The notes: a model not told the origin generated them from the letters alone. Counted from the first letter of the stretch, positions 53,674 through 62,396 are shown. The stretch is DNA of 64,000 nt from NP936 sp002726085 (GCA_036012905.1 DASCQF010000104.1:68240-132239), one strand, 5' to 3'. Numbers and translations are program-made.

Positions 53674-55650
53674 GTGGTCGTGAGTGAGCCCGGCCTGACA
53701 GCCGCCGTCCTGACTGATCACGATCTGCGCCGGCTTCACGAGGGGCGGCACGTCCGCGCCTATGAGAAGCTGGGCGCCCATCTGGCGTGCGTCGACGGCG
53801 TGCATGGAGTGCAGTTTGCGGTAGTTGCGCCCCACGCCGAGCGCGTGTCGGTGGTGGGCGACTTCAACGGGTGGGAGACCGAGGCGCACCCGATGGACGC
53901 GATCCGAGACAGCGGCGTGTGGCAGGTCTTCGTGCCGGGCGCCCAACCAGGATCACTCTACAAGTATCGGATTAGACCGCACCATGGATACGCCGACATC
54001 GACAAGGCGGACCCGTTCGCCTTCGCGGCCGAGGTCCCGCCACGGACGGCGTCGCGTGTCTGCGATCTGTCTGCCTTTGCGTGGGGCGACGATCGGTGGC
54101 TGACGAATCGGGCCGACCGCCAGAAACAGTCCTCGCCCATCTCCATCTATGAGGCGCACCTCGGCTCGTGGCGCCGCGCGCCGGGCGACGGCCGCTGGCT
54201 GAGCTACAGGGAGCTGGCAGACACGCTGACCGACTATCTCGTCGAGATGGGGTTCACCCATCTCGAGATGTTGCCGGTTGTCGAGCATCCGATGGACGCC
54301 TCCTGGGGGTATCAGGCCACCGGATACTTCGCGCCGACGAGCCGGTTCGGGACACCGGAGGACTTCCGCCACCTCGTCGACACGCTGCACCAGGCCGGCA
54401 TCGGGGTCATCCTCGACTGGGTGCCGGGGCATTTCCCGGACGATCCTCATGGGCTGGCCACCTTCGACGGGACGCCGCTGTACGAGCACGCCGACCCGCG
54501 CCAAGGCCGGCATCCGGAGTGGCACACGCATCTTTTCGACCTCGGTCGTCCCGAGGTGCACAACTTTCTCCTCAGCAATGCCCGGTTCTGGCTCGACCAC
54601 TATCACATCGACGGCTTGAGGGTGGACGCCGTGGCGTCGATGCTGTATCTCGACTATGCGCGGGCCCCCGGAGAATGGGTGCCCAATGCGGACGGCGGAT
54701 CTGAGAATCCGGATGCCGTGGATTTCCTGCGGACCCTGAACGAGACGATTCACCGTGACTTTCCAGACGTGATGACAATCGCCGAAGAGTCCACGGCCTG
54801 GCCAGGGGTGTCTCGGCCCATTGAGACCGGCGGGCTCGGGTTCAGCTTCAAGTGGAACATGGGGTGGATGCACGACACGCTCTCGTTCGTGGCGAGGGAT
54901 CCGGGCCGCCGTTCGTGTCACATGGACGAGCTGACCTTCAGCCTGGTCTATGCTTTTTCCGAACACTTCGTGTTGCCGCTCTCGCACGACGAGGTGGTGC
55001 ACGAGAAGCGCGCGATCGTCGGCAAGATGCCGGGCGACGACTGGCATCAGTTGGCCAACACGCGGCTGCTCTACGGGTATCTGTACGGACATCCGGGGAA
55101 GAAGCTGCTCTTCATGGGCAACGAGATCGGCCAGCGGAAGGAATGGGACCACGACGGCAGCGTCGACTGGTCCCTGACCACCGCGCCGCTCCACGCGGGG
55201 CTTCAGCGCTGGGTGCGAGACCTGAACGAGATCTATCGGTCGGACGCGCGTCTCCATGCGCTCGATTCCGAGCCGGACGGTTTTGACTGGGTCGAGCACA
55301 CCGACCGGAGCGCCGGCATCATCAGCTTTCTACGACGCGACCGGAGTCACCGGTGGCCGCTGCTCTTCGTGTGCAATTTCGGAGCGGTCGTTTGCCATCG
55401 GCATCGCATCGGGGTGCCGGTCGGCGGCTGGTGGGCCGAGCGGCTGAACAGCGACGCGACCTGTTATGGTGGCAGTGGGCAGGGCAATCTGGGTGGCGTC
55501 GAGGCAGATACGGTTCCGCGACACGGGTACCCGCACTCGCTCGAGGTCACCGTGCCGCCGCTTGCTACCCTCGTGCTCGACTCCGCCGGGGAGTCGGCCA
55601 TGCACGCGCGTGGCGTTGGCGAGGGTCCGTCACTATACTGCGCCACATGA
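53674..55650 (+). CDS. glgB: 1,4-alpha-glucan branching enzyme
   Basis: A 658-residue GH13 enzyme that makes alpha-1,6 branches in glycogen. An N-terminal CBM48 module (AVVAPHAERVSVVGDFNGWE) is followed by the barrel. Catalytic residues appear as D318 (GLRVDAVAS), E371 (TIAEEST) and D439 (LSHDEVVH); SWGYQATGYFAPTSRFGTPEDF is the usual branching-enzyme region. The start is GTG 53674 (GTG 53680 also possible). The last codon overlaps the start of the universal-stress gene in ATGA. Confidence 0.9.
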   Translation: MVVSEPGLTAAVLTDHDLRRLHEGRHVRAYEKLGAHLACVDGVHGVQFAVVAPHAERVSVVGDFNGWETEAHPMDAIRDSGVWQVFVPGAQPGSLYKYRIRPHHGYADIDKADPFAFAAEVPPRTASRVCDLSAFAWGDDRWLTNRADRQKQSSPISIYEAHLGSWRRAPGDGRWLSYRELADTLTDYLVEMGFTHLEMLPVVEHPMDASWGYQATGYFAPTSRFGTPEDFRHLVDTLHQAGIGVILDWVPGHFPDDPHGLATFDGTPLYEHADPRQGRHPEWHTHLFDLGRPEVHNFLLSNARFWLDHYHIDGLRVDAVASMLYLDYARAPGEWVPNADGGSENPDAVDFLRTLNETIHRDFPDVMTIAEESTAWPGVSRPIETGGLGFSFKWNMGWMHDTLSFVARDPGRRSCHMDELTFSLVYAFSEHFVLPLSHDEVVHEKRAIVGKMPGDDWHQLANTRLLYGYLYGHPGKKLLFMGNEIGQRKEWDHDGSVDWSLTTAPLHAGLQRWVRDLNEIYRSDARLHALDSEPDGFDWVEHTDRSAGIISFLRRDRSHRWPLLFVCNFGAVVCHRHRIGVPVGGWWAERLNSDATCYGGSGQGNLGGVEADTVPRHGYPHSLEVTVPPLATLVLDSAGESAMHARGVGEGPSLYCAT

Positions 55651-56114
55651 CTTCCACGAAGGCCATCCTCGTTCCGATCGACTTCAGTGAGACGTCAGCT
55701 CAGGCGCTGGAGTACGCCAAGGAGTTCGCGCGGCGATTCGAGAAGGGGTTGCATCTGCTGCATGTCGTGTCCGATGCAGACGTCAGTCCCGGCACCGAGG
55801 CGTTCTGAGGCTTCTCAGACCAGGACGTCCAGCGACGATGGAACGAGGTGGCGACGGCAAAGCTCGAGGGGCACTGTTCGGATCAGGAGCAGGCCGAGTT
55901 CGGCCTGCGGACGCCGGTCGAAATCGGCACGCCGTTCGTCGAGATCATCCGCTACGCGCGGACTCACGAGATCGACCTGATCGTGATGGGGACGCATGGA
56001 CGGGGCGCCGTCAAGCACCTACTGATGGGCAGCGTCGCTGAACAGGTCGTCCGGCAGGCGCCCTGTCCGGTGCTGACGGTCCGCCATCCCTCGCACAAGT
56101 TTGAGAGGCTCTGA
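55647..56114 (+). CDS. Universal stress protein with an in-frame TGA at codon 54
   Basis: Reading through the TGA at 55806-55808 gives 155 residues of UspA: MTSTKAILVPIDFSETSAQALEYAKEFA at the start and the ATP-binding signature IDLIVMGTHGRGAVKHLLMGSVAEQVV with VRQAPCPVLTVR at the end. The sequence is in frame on both sides of the TGA, between TEAF and GFSDQD. So either it is decoded (perhaps as selenocysteine) or the gene is interrupted and makes a short N-terminal piece. A hairpin at 55826-55845 has SECIS-like spacing. It overlaps glgB in ATGA. Confidence 0.6.
55826..55845 (+). promoter_or_regulatory. Weak SECIS-like hairpin after the TGA of the universal-stress gene
   Basis: Stem CG-TCCA paired with TGGA-(A)-CG, a loop of seven bases beginning with G, 23 bases after the TGA. 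A six-pair stem with one bulge is short, so this is weaker than the hairpin at 51841. Confidence 0.35.
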
Positions 56115-56181
56115 CCGCAGGGTCGGCTGTCGGTCAGGAATGTTTCCAGGAGTGTCGTTGCAGGTTCGAGGGGGAGATGTG

Positions 56182-56742
56182 ATGAAGCGGATAATCCGTT
56201 GCACCGTGACCGCCGGGCTCGTGCTGCTCGGCATCGGGCACCCGGTTGCCCAGACCGCGACCGTGTCGGGAGACCTGCTGACCGACTGGCGGCAGCAAAA
56301 GCAGACGATGATGCGCATTGCCGAGGCGATGCCGGAGGCGACGTTCGATTTCAAGCCGACGCCGGCGCAGCGCACCTACGCCGAGCAGATCCTGCACATC
56401 GCCGGTGCCAACGTGTTTCTCATGCAGCATCTCGGTGGCGCCACCACGGCCCCGGATGTGGACACGACCGACTTCACGGTGTTCGGGCTGACCGCGACCG
56501 CCAAGGCCGACGTGCTCGCGGCGCTCGCCGACGGGTATGACTATGGCATTGCCGTGCTCGAGGAGCTCTCCGACGAGCAGTTGCTCGAGACCATTGCCGG
56601 CCCCCCCTATCTGGGCAATGTCACCCGCGTGAAAATGGCGTATTTCACCCTGAGCCATGCCATGGACATCTACGGCCAGATGGCGGTCTATCTAAGGCTC
56701 AACGGTGTGACACCACCCGCCAGTCGTCGCGGCGGGGTGTAG
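56182..56742 (+). CDS. Secreted DinB-like protein
   Basis: A 186-residue protein. Signal peptide (VTAGLVLLGIGHPVAQ), then a four-helix DinB-like body: LLTDWRQQKQTMMRIAEAMPEATFDFKPTPAQRTYAEQILHIAGANVFLMQHL ... TLSHAMDIYGQMAVYLRLNG. The His in ILHIA and in LSHAMD fit the metal-binding triad of the family. Stand-alone gene. AGGGGGAGA precedes ATG 56182. Confidence 0.8.
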   Translation: MKRIIRCTVTAGLVLLGIGHPVAQTATVSGDLLTDWRQQKQTMMRIAEAMPEATFDFKPTPAQRTYAEQILHIAGANVFLMQHLGGATTAPDVDTTDFTVFGLTATAKADVLAALADGYDYGIAVLEELSDEQLLETIAGPPYLGNVTRVKMAYFTLSHAMDIYGQMAVYLRLNGVTPPASRRGGV

Positions 56743-56801
56743 CCGACGGCGTGTCGCGGATGTGATGGTTGGCGAAATCCAGCGCTCGCTTTGGCTGGCT
56801 T

Positions 56802-56850
56802 TGTGGGCAGGCCTTCAGGCCTGCGCGGCAAGGCTGAAGCCTTGCCCGGA
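56802..56850 (+). repeat. Double-hairpin intergenic repeat, family B copy 2
   Basis: Same two inverted repeats as at 31303 (GCAGGCCT/AGGCCTGC and GGCAAGGCT/AGCCTTGCC), between two unrelated genes. Confidence 0.8.
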
Positions 56851-56882
56851 TTGTTCGAGGACATTGCGGAGGGGGTGGCAGT

Positions 56883-57278
56883 TCAGCGGAGGAGGCCGCG
56901 ATCAGGAATCGGGCCCTGGTTCCGCGATGCGGCCGGCTGCTCGCAGACGACCGCGCGCGTGCCGGCGACGTGCACGCGGTGGATGCGCTCTTCGTTTTCC
57001 ATCGCCACGGCTAAGGTCACCCGAAACCCGGACATGATGATCTGGGCGTCAGATCGGCCCGGTTCCGGGCAGCCGAGGCTCGCATCTCGCCAGTCGACGG
57101 CCATCACCTCGTCCAGAGTGATCGTCTCTTCGTCAACGGCGAGGTGCTCGCTCAGTGTCCGAATGGCCAGCCGGACCGCCTCCGCCTCGGCGTCGTCCTG
57201 ACCTGCGCCGGTCCCGATCACCCCCGCACAGAGGATCAGCATCGCGAGCACACCCACCCGAACACGGTGGCGTCCCAT
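56883..57278 (-). CDS. Small secreted protein with a WRDASLGCPEPG motif
   Basis: A 131-residue protein with a signal peptide (LAMLILCAGVIGTGAG). The mature part has AVDWRDASLGCPEPG...GFRVTLAV and HRVHVAGTRAVVC, a pattern found in many small secreted proteins of unknown function (WxDxSLGCPxPG, then a C-terminal Cys). The ORF is open beyond 57278 but the signal peptide starts there. Role unknown. Confidence 0.65.
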   Translation of the reverse strand: MGRHRVRVGVLAMLILCAGVIGTGAGQDDAEAEAVRLAIRTLSEHLAVDEETITLDEVMAVDWRDASLGCPEPGRSDAQIIMSGFRVTLAVAMENEERIHRVHVAGTRAVVCEQPAASRNQGPIPDRGLLR

Positions 57279-57337
57279 CCAGACCAGCGTAGCACAAGGG
57301 GGACTGGTAAGATCGGTCCTGTTTCCGACGTTGCGCC

Positions 57338-58585
57338 ATGATACAGACATCCACTCCACCCCTGTGGAAGCCGAGCCGCCGGATGTTTCTTCAGGCACTC
57401 CCGCTGCTCAGTGTGGCGCCATCGCTGGCCGCGTCCGCGCCAGCGACGGCAGCCATCCTACAGCGCGGGGTCGCCGCGAGCCGCGGGCTTCGTATCAGCA
57501 GCATGGAGCTGATCGTCGTGCGTGCCACAATGCGGACGACCTGGCTCTTTGTGCGGCTGTCGACCAACCAGGGGCTGACCGGACTGGGTGAGGCGTCGCT
57601 CGGCCGACGCACCGAATTCCCTGAGCTCGAGCCATTTTTTGAGCTGGTCCGCGACGAGTCGCCGTTCCAGATCGAACAGTATCGGCAGCGCGGATGGGAC
57701 CGCGCCTCGTCCGGCGACCGGGTGTCGGCCACCGCGTTCAGCGCGCTCGAGCAGGCGCAGTGGGATCTGGTCGGCAAGGCGCTCGGCGCGCCGGTGTGCG
57801 ATCTGTTCGGCGGCCGCCTGCGAGACGCGCTGCCGGTCTACGCCAATATCAACCGGGCTACGGCGAACCGGATGCCCGACGGGTTCGCCGCCAACGCGCG
57901 GGCGGCAGCCGAAGAGGAATTCGATGCCATCAAGGCGGCGCCGTTCGATGGGTTTCCGGCCCTCACGCAGCCAGCGACCGAGGTGGCGGCGGCCGCAGAT
58001 CTCGGCGTGGCGTGTGTGGCAGCGATGCGTGAGGCCGTTGGCCCGGACGTCGCCATCAAGATCGACGCACACAGCAATTTCGACGTGCCGTTGTCGATCG
58101 ACGTCGCGCGCCGGCTCGAGCCGCACCGGCTGTCCTGGTACGAGGAGCCGATTCCGCCGCAACAAGTCGACGACACCAAGACGATCCACGACGCCATCGA
58201 GCAGCGGATGGCCGGTGGCGAGTTCCTGTTCGGCATGGAGGGGTTCGCACCGCTATGTGAGCAGCGCGCCGTCGACGTGGTGATGCCAGACGTCAAGCAC
58301 TGCGGCGGGCTCGCTGAGGCGCGGCGGATCGCCGCCGTCGCCGACCTGTATGGCGTGGCCGTGTCGCCGCACAACCCGAGCGGGCCGGTCGCCACGGCCG
58401 CCAGCGTCCAGCTCTGCGCCGCCATGTCGAACTTCGACATCCTGGAGTTCCAGTGGGGCGAGGTGCCGTGGCGTGGCGACCTGATCGACCCACCGGAACT
58501 TTTCGAGAACGGCCAGATCCGCGTGCCCGACGCACCCGGGTTCGGCGTCGAGTTGAACGAGATCGTCGTGCGGGAACACGCCTGA
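57338..58585 (+). CDS. Enolase-superfamily (mandelate racemase/muconate lactonizing) enzyme
   Basis: A 415-residue protein with a Tat-like N-terminus (PSRRMFLQALPLLS). The barrel shows IKAAPFD (first catalytic Lys region), KIDAHSNFD, WYEEPIPP, GGEFLFG, PDVKHCGG and SPHNPSGP, matching the metal and acid/base sites of the sugar-acid dehydratase group. Tat export of such an enzyme is unusual. The substrate (probably a sugar acid) is unknown. Confidence 0.82.
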   Translation: MIQTSTPPLWKPSRRMFLQALPLLSVAPSLAASAPATAAILQRGVAASRGLRISSMELIVVRATMRTTWLFVRLSTNQGLTGLGEASLGRRTEFPELEPFFELVRDESPFQIEQYRQRGWDRASSGDRVSATAFSALEQAQWDLVGKALGAPVCDLFGGRLRDALPVYANINRATANRMPDGFAANARAAAEEEFDAIKAAPFDGFPALTQPATEVAAAADLGVACVAAMREAVGPDVAIKIDAHSNFDVPLSIDVARRLEPHRLSWYEEPIPPQQVDDTKTIHDAIEQRMAGGEFLFGMEGFAPLCEQRAVDVVMPDVKHCGGLAEARRIAAVADLYGVAVSPHNPSGPVATAASVQLCAAMSNFDILEFQWGEVPWRGDLIDPPELFENGQIRVPDAPGFGVELNEIVVREHA

Positions 58586-58945
58586 CCAGGATCCCCGCCG
58601 ACATTTTCATTCGCCGGAGCTCGTCCGAAGACGATTCCCCCACCCGGGCAGGACCGAGAGCGTCTTTCCTGACGAATCCCAAGTAGCCAGACGATCTCTT
58701 CAAACTCGACCGGCAGCTGGCCCGCGACAAAGTCGTAGAGGTTCTCTTGGAGGTCAAGTACACCAAAGGTTCGGCATGGGAGATCCGTGACGACCACGAT
58801 GTAGAATCAGTCAAAGTGAAGGAGTGCGAGTACATCACCATGGCGGCCGCGCACCCTGCGAGAACTCGTGCGACGGCGCCGCGGGTGAGCTCCACGTCCG
58901 TTACATCACGAAGGCGATAGTCTGTTCAGGATCTGCACTACGGAT
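58586..58945. other. Intergenic region, no gene assigned
   Basis: About 360 bases. A plus-strand reading frame around 58690-58870 has some coding-like character (LARDKVVEVLLEVKYTKGS, EIRDDHDVESVKV), but it has no start, no clear end and no recognisable family. It may be a remnant. I see no RNA gene here. Confidence 0.4.
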
Positions 58946-60022
58946 ATGGGCACGATGACGCAAAAGGCGGAGCTGGAACAGCTGGCTGAGATTCATGATG
59001 GCTTTGAGATGCGGCGGGTGATCGAGAGACTGCCTGACCACATCGAGATTGCTCTCAATGAGGAGATGCCGGAGCTGCCCAGGGGGCAGTTCGATCGCGT
59101 GGTGCTGTTCGGCCTCGGCGGTTCCGCACTGCCGGCGGATGTCGTGAACGATCTCTTCGCAGATCGCCTCGAGGCGCCCGTGGAGGTATGGCGCAATTAT
59201 GGCCTTCCGCGGGCCATTGATGACTCTACTTTGATCATTGTGAGCTCGTTTTCTGGTACTACAGAGGAAGTGCTCACCGCTCTTGATCGGATACAGAAGG
59301 AGCACCCGACCGTCTGTCGGAACGTGGTCGTCATCACGTCGGGAGGACAGCTTGCGGACCTGGCAGAAGGTCGTCATCCGCTGATCAGGATTCCGATTCA
59401 CAAGGAGCCTCGTGGCTTTCAGCCGAGATCAGCTATTGGGTACATGGTTACCTACCTCGCGCGAATTCTTCACTCGGCGGGTCTGATGTCGGAACCGACG
59501 GAGAGCCTCGAAGCCGTCAAGCGCTTCCTTGCCCTGGTCGATGTGCAACCGGCGGCCTGGGATGCTGCGCGCTGGCTTGGGGCTCGGATTCCCATGGTGT
59601 ACACGGACGAGATTCATCAGCTCTCCGTGGCACGGGTCGCAAAGATCAAGTTCAATGAGAACTCGAAGAGACCGGCGTTCTTCAACTCGTTCCCGGAGCT
59701 GAATCACAACGAGATGATCGGGTTCAAGTCACCTCTGGGCGAGTTCGCGGTGCTGTTTCTCGACGATCCAGAGAGTCACCCGATGGTCAGGCGGAGGTTC
59801 GAAGCCATGAAGCGTGTGTTTGAACGCGACGGCTTGAATCATGTCGGTTTTCGCAGGTGGGAGATGCCGGGGGACTCAAACGTTGCCAGGGTATTCGCGG
59901 CCTTGATGTTCGCCGACTGGTGCTCGTATTCCGTCGGCTTGATGGCCGGTCTAGACCCGACACCGGTCGGCCTCGTGGAAGACTTCAAAGCGCGACTGGA
60001 CTCGGAAGGTGAAGACAGGTGA
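58946..60022 (+). CDS. Bifunctional phosphoglucose/phosphomannose isomerase-like
   Basis: A 358-residue SIS-type sugar isomerase. Motifs: FGLGGSALPADVVNDL near residue 55, SSFSGTTEEVLTAL, the VITSGGQLADLA stretch and NENSKRPAFFNSFPELNHNEMIGF, which are the marks of the PGI/PMI C-terminal family. It would interconvert glucose-6-P or mannose-6-P with fructose-6-P. Its G+C content is clearly lower than its neighbours (one 60-base line at 59221 is 47 percent), which hints at horizontal acquisition. ATG 58955 is an alternative start. Confidence 0.82.
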   Translation: MGTMTQKAELEQLAEIHDGFEMRRVIERLPDHIEIALNEEMPELPRGQFDRVVLFGLGGSALPADVVNDLFADRLEAPVEVWRNYGLPRAIDDSTLIIVSSFSGTTEEVLTALDRIQKEHPTVCRNVVVITSGGQLADLAEGRHPLIRIPIHKEPRGFQPRSAIGYMVTYLARILHSAGLMSEPTESLEAVKRFLALVDVQPAAWDAARWLGARIPMVYTDEIHQLSVARVAKIKFNENSKRPAFFNSFPELNHNEMIGFKSPLGEFAVLFLDDPESHPMVRRRFEAMKRVFERDGLNHVGFRRWEMPGDSNVARVFAALMFADWCSYSVGLMAGLDPTPVGLVEDFKARLDSEGEDR

Positions 60023-60210
60023 AGGCGCTGGACCTGGACGACCGACATGTCTTGTCGAAGGCGGAACACGTAGCCTTTCAGGACATTGATGACGCGTTCC
60101 CTGTGACTTTGGAGTGCCACGGTGGGAGGCGCATGCACGGGCTGAGGCAGATGCAGTCGGCCCTCGCGCAACGTCGACACACCGCGCCGCCACCGCGCTA
60201 TGATTCCTAA
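60019..60210 (+). CDS. Short overlapping ORF of unknown meaning
   Basis: A 63-residue ORF starts at GTG overlapping the isomerase stop (GTGA) and could be translationally coupled. Its sequence (MKALDLDDRHVLSKAEHVAFQDIDDAFPV, then a low-complexity C-terminus) matches nothing I know. It may be a decayed gene end. Confidence 0.3.
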   Translation: MKALDLDDRHVLSKAEHVAFQDIDDAFPVTLECHGGRRMHGLRQMQSALAQRRHTAPPPRYDS

Positions 60211-60213
60211 CGC

Positions 60214-61647
60214 ATGCCGGACCGCGCGTCTGTACCCACCCCTACCCGCGTAGCCGACGGGCGCCTGGCCACGGCGCTCGACCTGCTCATTTTGGCGCTG
60301 CCGGCCTGGATCGTGAGCGTCGTCCTGGTGGGAGGCTTCGACCGTGTCTGGATCGCGGATCACCACGTGGCCGAGCCGTTGCTCGTGCTACTGCTGGCGG
60401 TGCCGCTACGGGTCGTGCTCGGTGGGCCGGGACTGCTCGCCGGCCCCTGGTCTGTCGCCGCGAGCCGGGTCGGCGCGTCGGCCGAGAGATGGGGGCTGCG
60501 CAGCCACAGGGTCGTCGACGTTGTGCTGGTGCTCTCCATCACACGGATTCCAGAGCTCGCCGTGGCGTTCCTGGCCAACGTGATCCTCCCGGCGAATCGG
60601 CTGCGCAACTTCTACATGCCCTTCGATGCGGAGAAGTTCGCCGAGATCTTTGCGGCGTGGGACTCGGGGTGGTATTACGCGGTGGCGCGTAATGGCTACT
60701 ATACGAGCAGCTTCGGGCAAAGCGACGTGCCGTTCTTTCCGCTCTACCCGGTGCTGATTCAGCTCGTGACCTGGCCCTTCGAGGAGCGGGTCGACCAGGC
60801 GATCTGGGTCACCGGCGTCGTGATTTCGTGCGCCGCGCTGGTCGGCGCGATGTTCGCGTTGTATCGGCTCGCCGAGGACTGGCTTGGGAGCCGCGCGGCG
60901 GCGAGGCGGACCATCCTGTATCTGGCGGTCTTCCCATTCTCCTTCTTCTTCACCCGCGTCTACACCGAGTCACTGTTTCTCCTGGTGTCGGTGATGGCGG
61001 TGGCGGCCGCCTATCGGGGGCGCTGGTGGTCGGCCGGAATCTGAGGCGGACTCACCGCCCTGACCAGGCCCAACGGCATTCTGATCGGGCTGCCGTTATT
61101 TCTTATGGCGGTCCTCGACCGGCCGGAAATGCCACGCCTGCGGCGACGCCTGTGCGCTCTGACGCTGGTTCCGATCGGACTGGGGATCTACTGTCTGTAT
61201 TGCTACGACCTGACCGGCGACCCACTCTACTGGATGCATGCCGAGGAGCACTGGGACTATACGGTCGGCAATCCGCCGTGGGAGCAGGTGGCCGTCGTCA
61301 TCGAGGCGCTGGTTCGCGACGGCGTCTACGCGTTTCTCACCAGCACGGCGGTGGCGCCCTATCAACTGGTGCACGGTGTGGTTGGTGTGGTCGGCATCGC
61401 CCTGACGCCGCTGGTCTTCAAGCGGCTGGGGCCGGCGCTGGGTGCCTATGTGCTGGTCAGCTTGCTGGTGCCGCTGAGCGGCAGCGAGCTCGAGGGTATC
61501 GGACGCTACACGTTGGTACTGTTTCCGCTGTTCATGGCGCTCGCCACGGTTGAATCCTCCCGTCTCCGTGATGCGGTCGTCATTGTGTCCACGCTGTTCC
61601 TGGCGCTCTTCTCCGGTCTGTTCGTGACGTTGCATCGGATCTATTGA
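60214..61647 (+). CDS. Mannosyltransferase-like (PIG-V/PMT type) membrane protein interrupted by an in-frame TGA
   Basis: Read through the TGA at 61042-61044 this is a 477-residue polytopic protein: a VNVILPANRLRNFYMPFDAEKFAEIFAAWDSGWYYAVARNGYY region, SDVPFFPLYPVLIQLV, then after the TGA TALTRPNGILIGLPLFLM and LEGIGRYTLVLFPLFMALATVE. The TALTRPNG motif shows that both parts belong to one gene of the PIG-V mannosyltransferase type. The TGA lies just before it (AGI-TGA-GGL). No convincing SECIS hairpin at the usual distance was found here, so a nonsense mutation is likeliest; a sense reading is not excluded. Confidence 0.6.
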
Positions 61648-61648
61648 C

Positions 61649-61672
61649 GGCCCTGAAGGACCTTGCTACCGG
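61649..61672 (+). repeat. Short interspersed palindromic repeat, family A, copy 4
   Basis: Core GGCCCTGAAGGACCTTGCTACC immediately after the mannosyltransferase stop. A second, diverged palindrome (CGGTAGCC...GGGCTTTCAGCCC) follows at about 61687-61710. Confidence 0.7.
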
Positions 61673-61761
61673 TTGTCGGCTACCTTCGGTAGCCAGGGCT
61701 TTCAGCCCATTCGGGTTGCCGCCACCTCCGGAGACAGCGGTGCTGCATTAAGATTGCGTGC

Positions 61762-62280
61762 ATGGAGCGCCGAAGATTTCTCGGGCGAGCGTCGCATGTC
61801 GCCATGGCTGCCGGACTTGCCGGTGGGTACGGCGGACTCGGTCTGATTGCCGGTCGCTTTCTCTCTCCCTCCGGAGATACGGGTCGAGTCTGGCAGTTTC
61901 TCGTCGAGACCGACCAGATGGTCGTGGGCGAGAGCCGGGAGTATCGGGGACCCGCGGGCGAGACGGTCAACGTCACGCGGCGAGGCCGCGGCGCCGGCGC
62001 CGAGGATTTCATCGCGCTCTCCAGCACCTGCCCACACCTCGGGTGTCAGGTGAACTGGGAGGTGCAGAACGATCGGTATTTCTGCCCCTGCCACAACGGC
62101 ACGTTCGATTCCTCCGGTCTGGCGACCGACGGGCCGCCGGCTGACGCCGGTCAGAACCTGCCGCCGTATCCGCTACGTGTCGAGCGCGGGATGCTGTTCA
62201 TCGAGGTACAGGTCGACCGTCTCGTGTCGACGGCGCCTCACCGGTTGTCGTCCGCGTCCGCGTCGACGCGACTGGTGTGA
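61762..62280 (+). CDS. Rieske iron-sulfur protein
   Basis: A 172-residue protein with an N-terminal anchor/Tat-type segment (ERRRFLGRASHVAMAAGLAGG) and a Rieske domain. Cluster ligands are C90 and H92 (CPHLGC) and C108 and H111 (CPCH); the disulfide pair is probably C95 and C110. This is the subunit that pairs with cytochrome b in bc1/b6f complexes. A truncated cytochrome b start follows and overlaps its stop. Confidence 0.9.
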   Translation: MERRRFLGRASHVAMAAGLAGGYGGLGLIAGRFLSPSGDTGRVWQFLVETDQMVVGESREYRGPAGETVNVTRRGRGAGAEDFIALSSTCPHLGCQVNWEVQNDRYFCPCHNGTFDSSGLATDGPPADAGQNLPPYPLRVERGMLFIEVQVDRLVSTAPHRLSSASASTRLV

Positions 62281-62396
62281 CCGTGGAGACCGTCTCTGCC
62301 TGGATCGGCCGTCGCGTTCCGCTCTCGGGCCGCGAGCTACGCGAGCTGACGAACGAGCCGGTGCCTCGCCACCTGTGTGGCTGCACGCCACGATGA
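62277..62396 (+). pseudogene. Truncated cytochrome b (N-terminal fragment)
   Basis: A 39-residue frame starts at GTG overlapping the Rieske stop. Its translation (VTVETVSAWIGRRVPLSGRE, then RELTNEPVPRHL) resembles the N-terminus of bc-type cytochrome b, before the first haem-binding helix. It then runs into CGCTPR and a stop, with no b-type transmembrane helices or haem His pairs after. So the gene has been truncated, or most of it was lost by deletion. Confidence 0.55.

Noticed and set aside
58690..58870. A gene in the gap before the sugar isomerase.
   Set aside because: No start, no stop in a sensible place and no family resemblance on either strand.
51821..61044. TGA reassigned as a sense codon across the organism, to explain the three in-frame TGAs.
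   Set aside because: Many intact genes here end in TGA within 4-base overlaps (nadA/nadB, nadB/nadC, STAS/UbiD, DUF1592/DUF1552), so TGA is a real stop.
61042..61083. A SECIS element for the mannosyltransferase-like gene.
   Set aside because: The only good stem (GGCGG/CCGCC) starts right after the TGA, and the next stem has a CAAC loop without G, neither fitting the bacterial SECIS rules.
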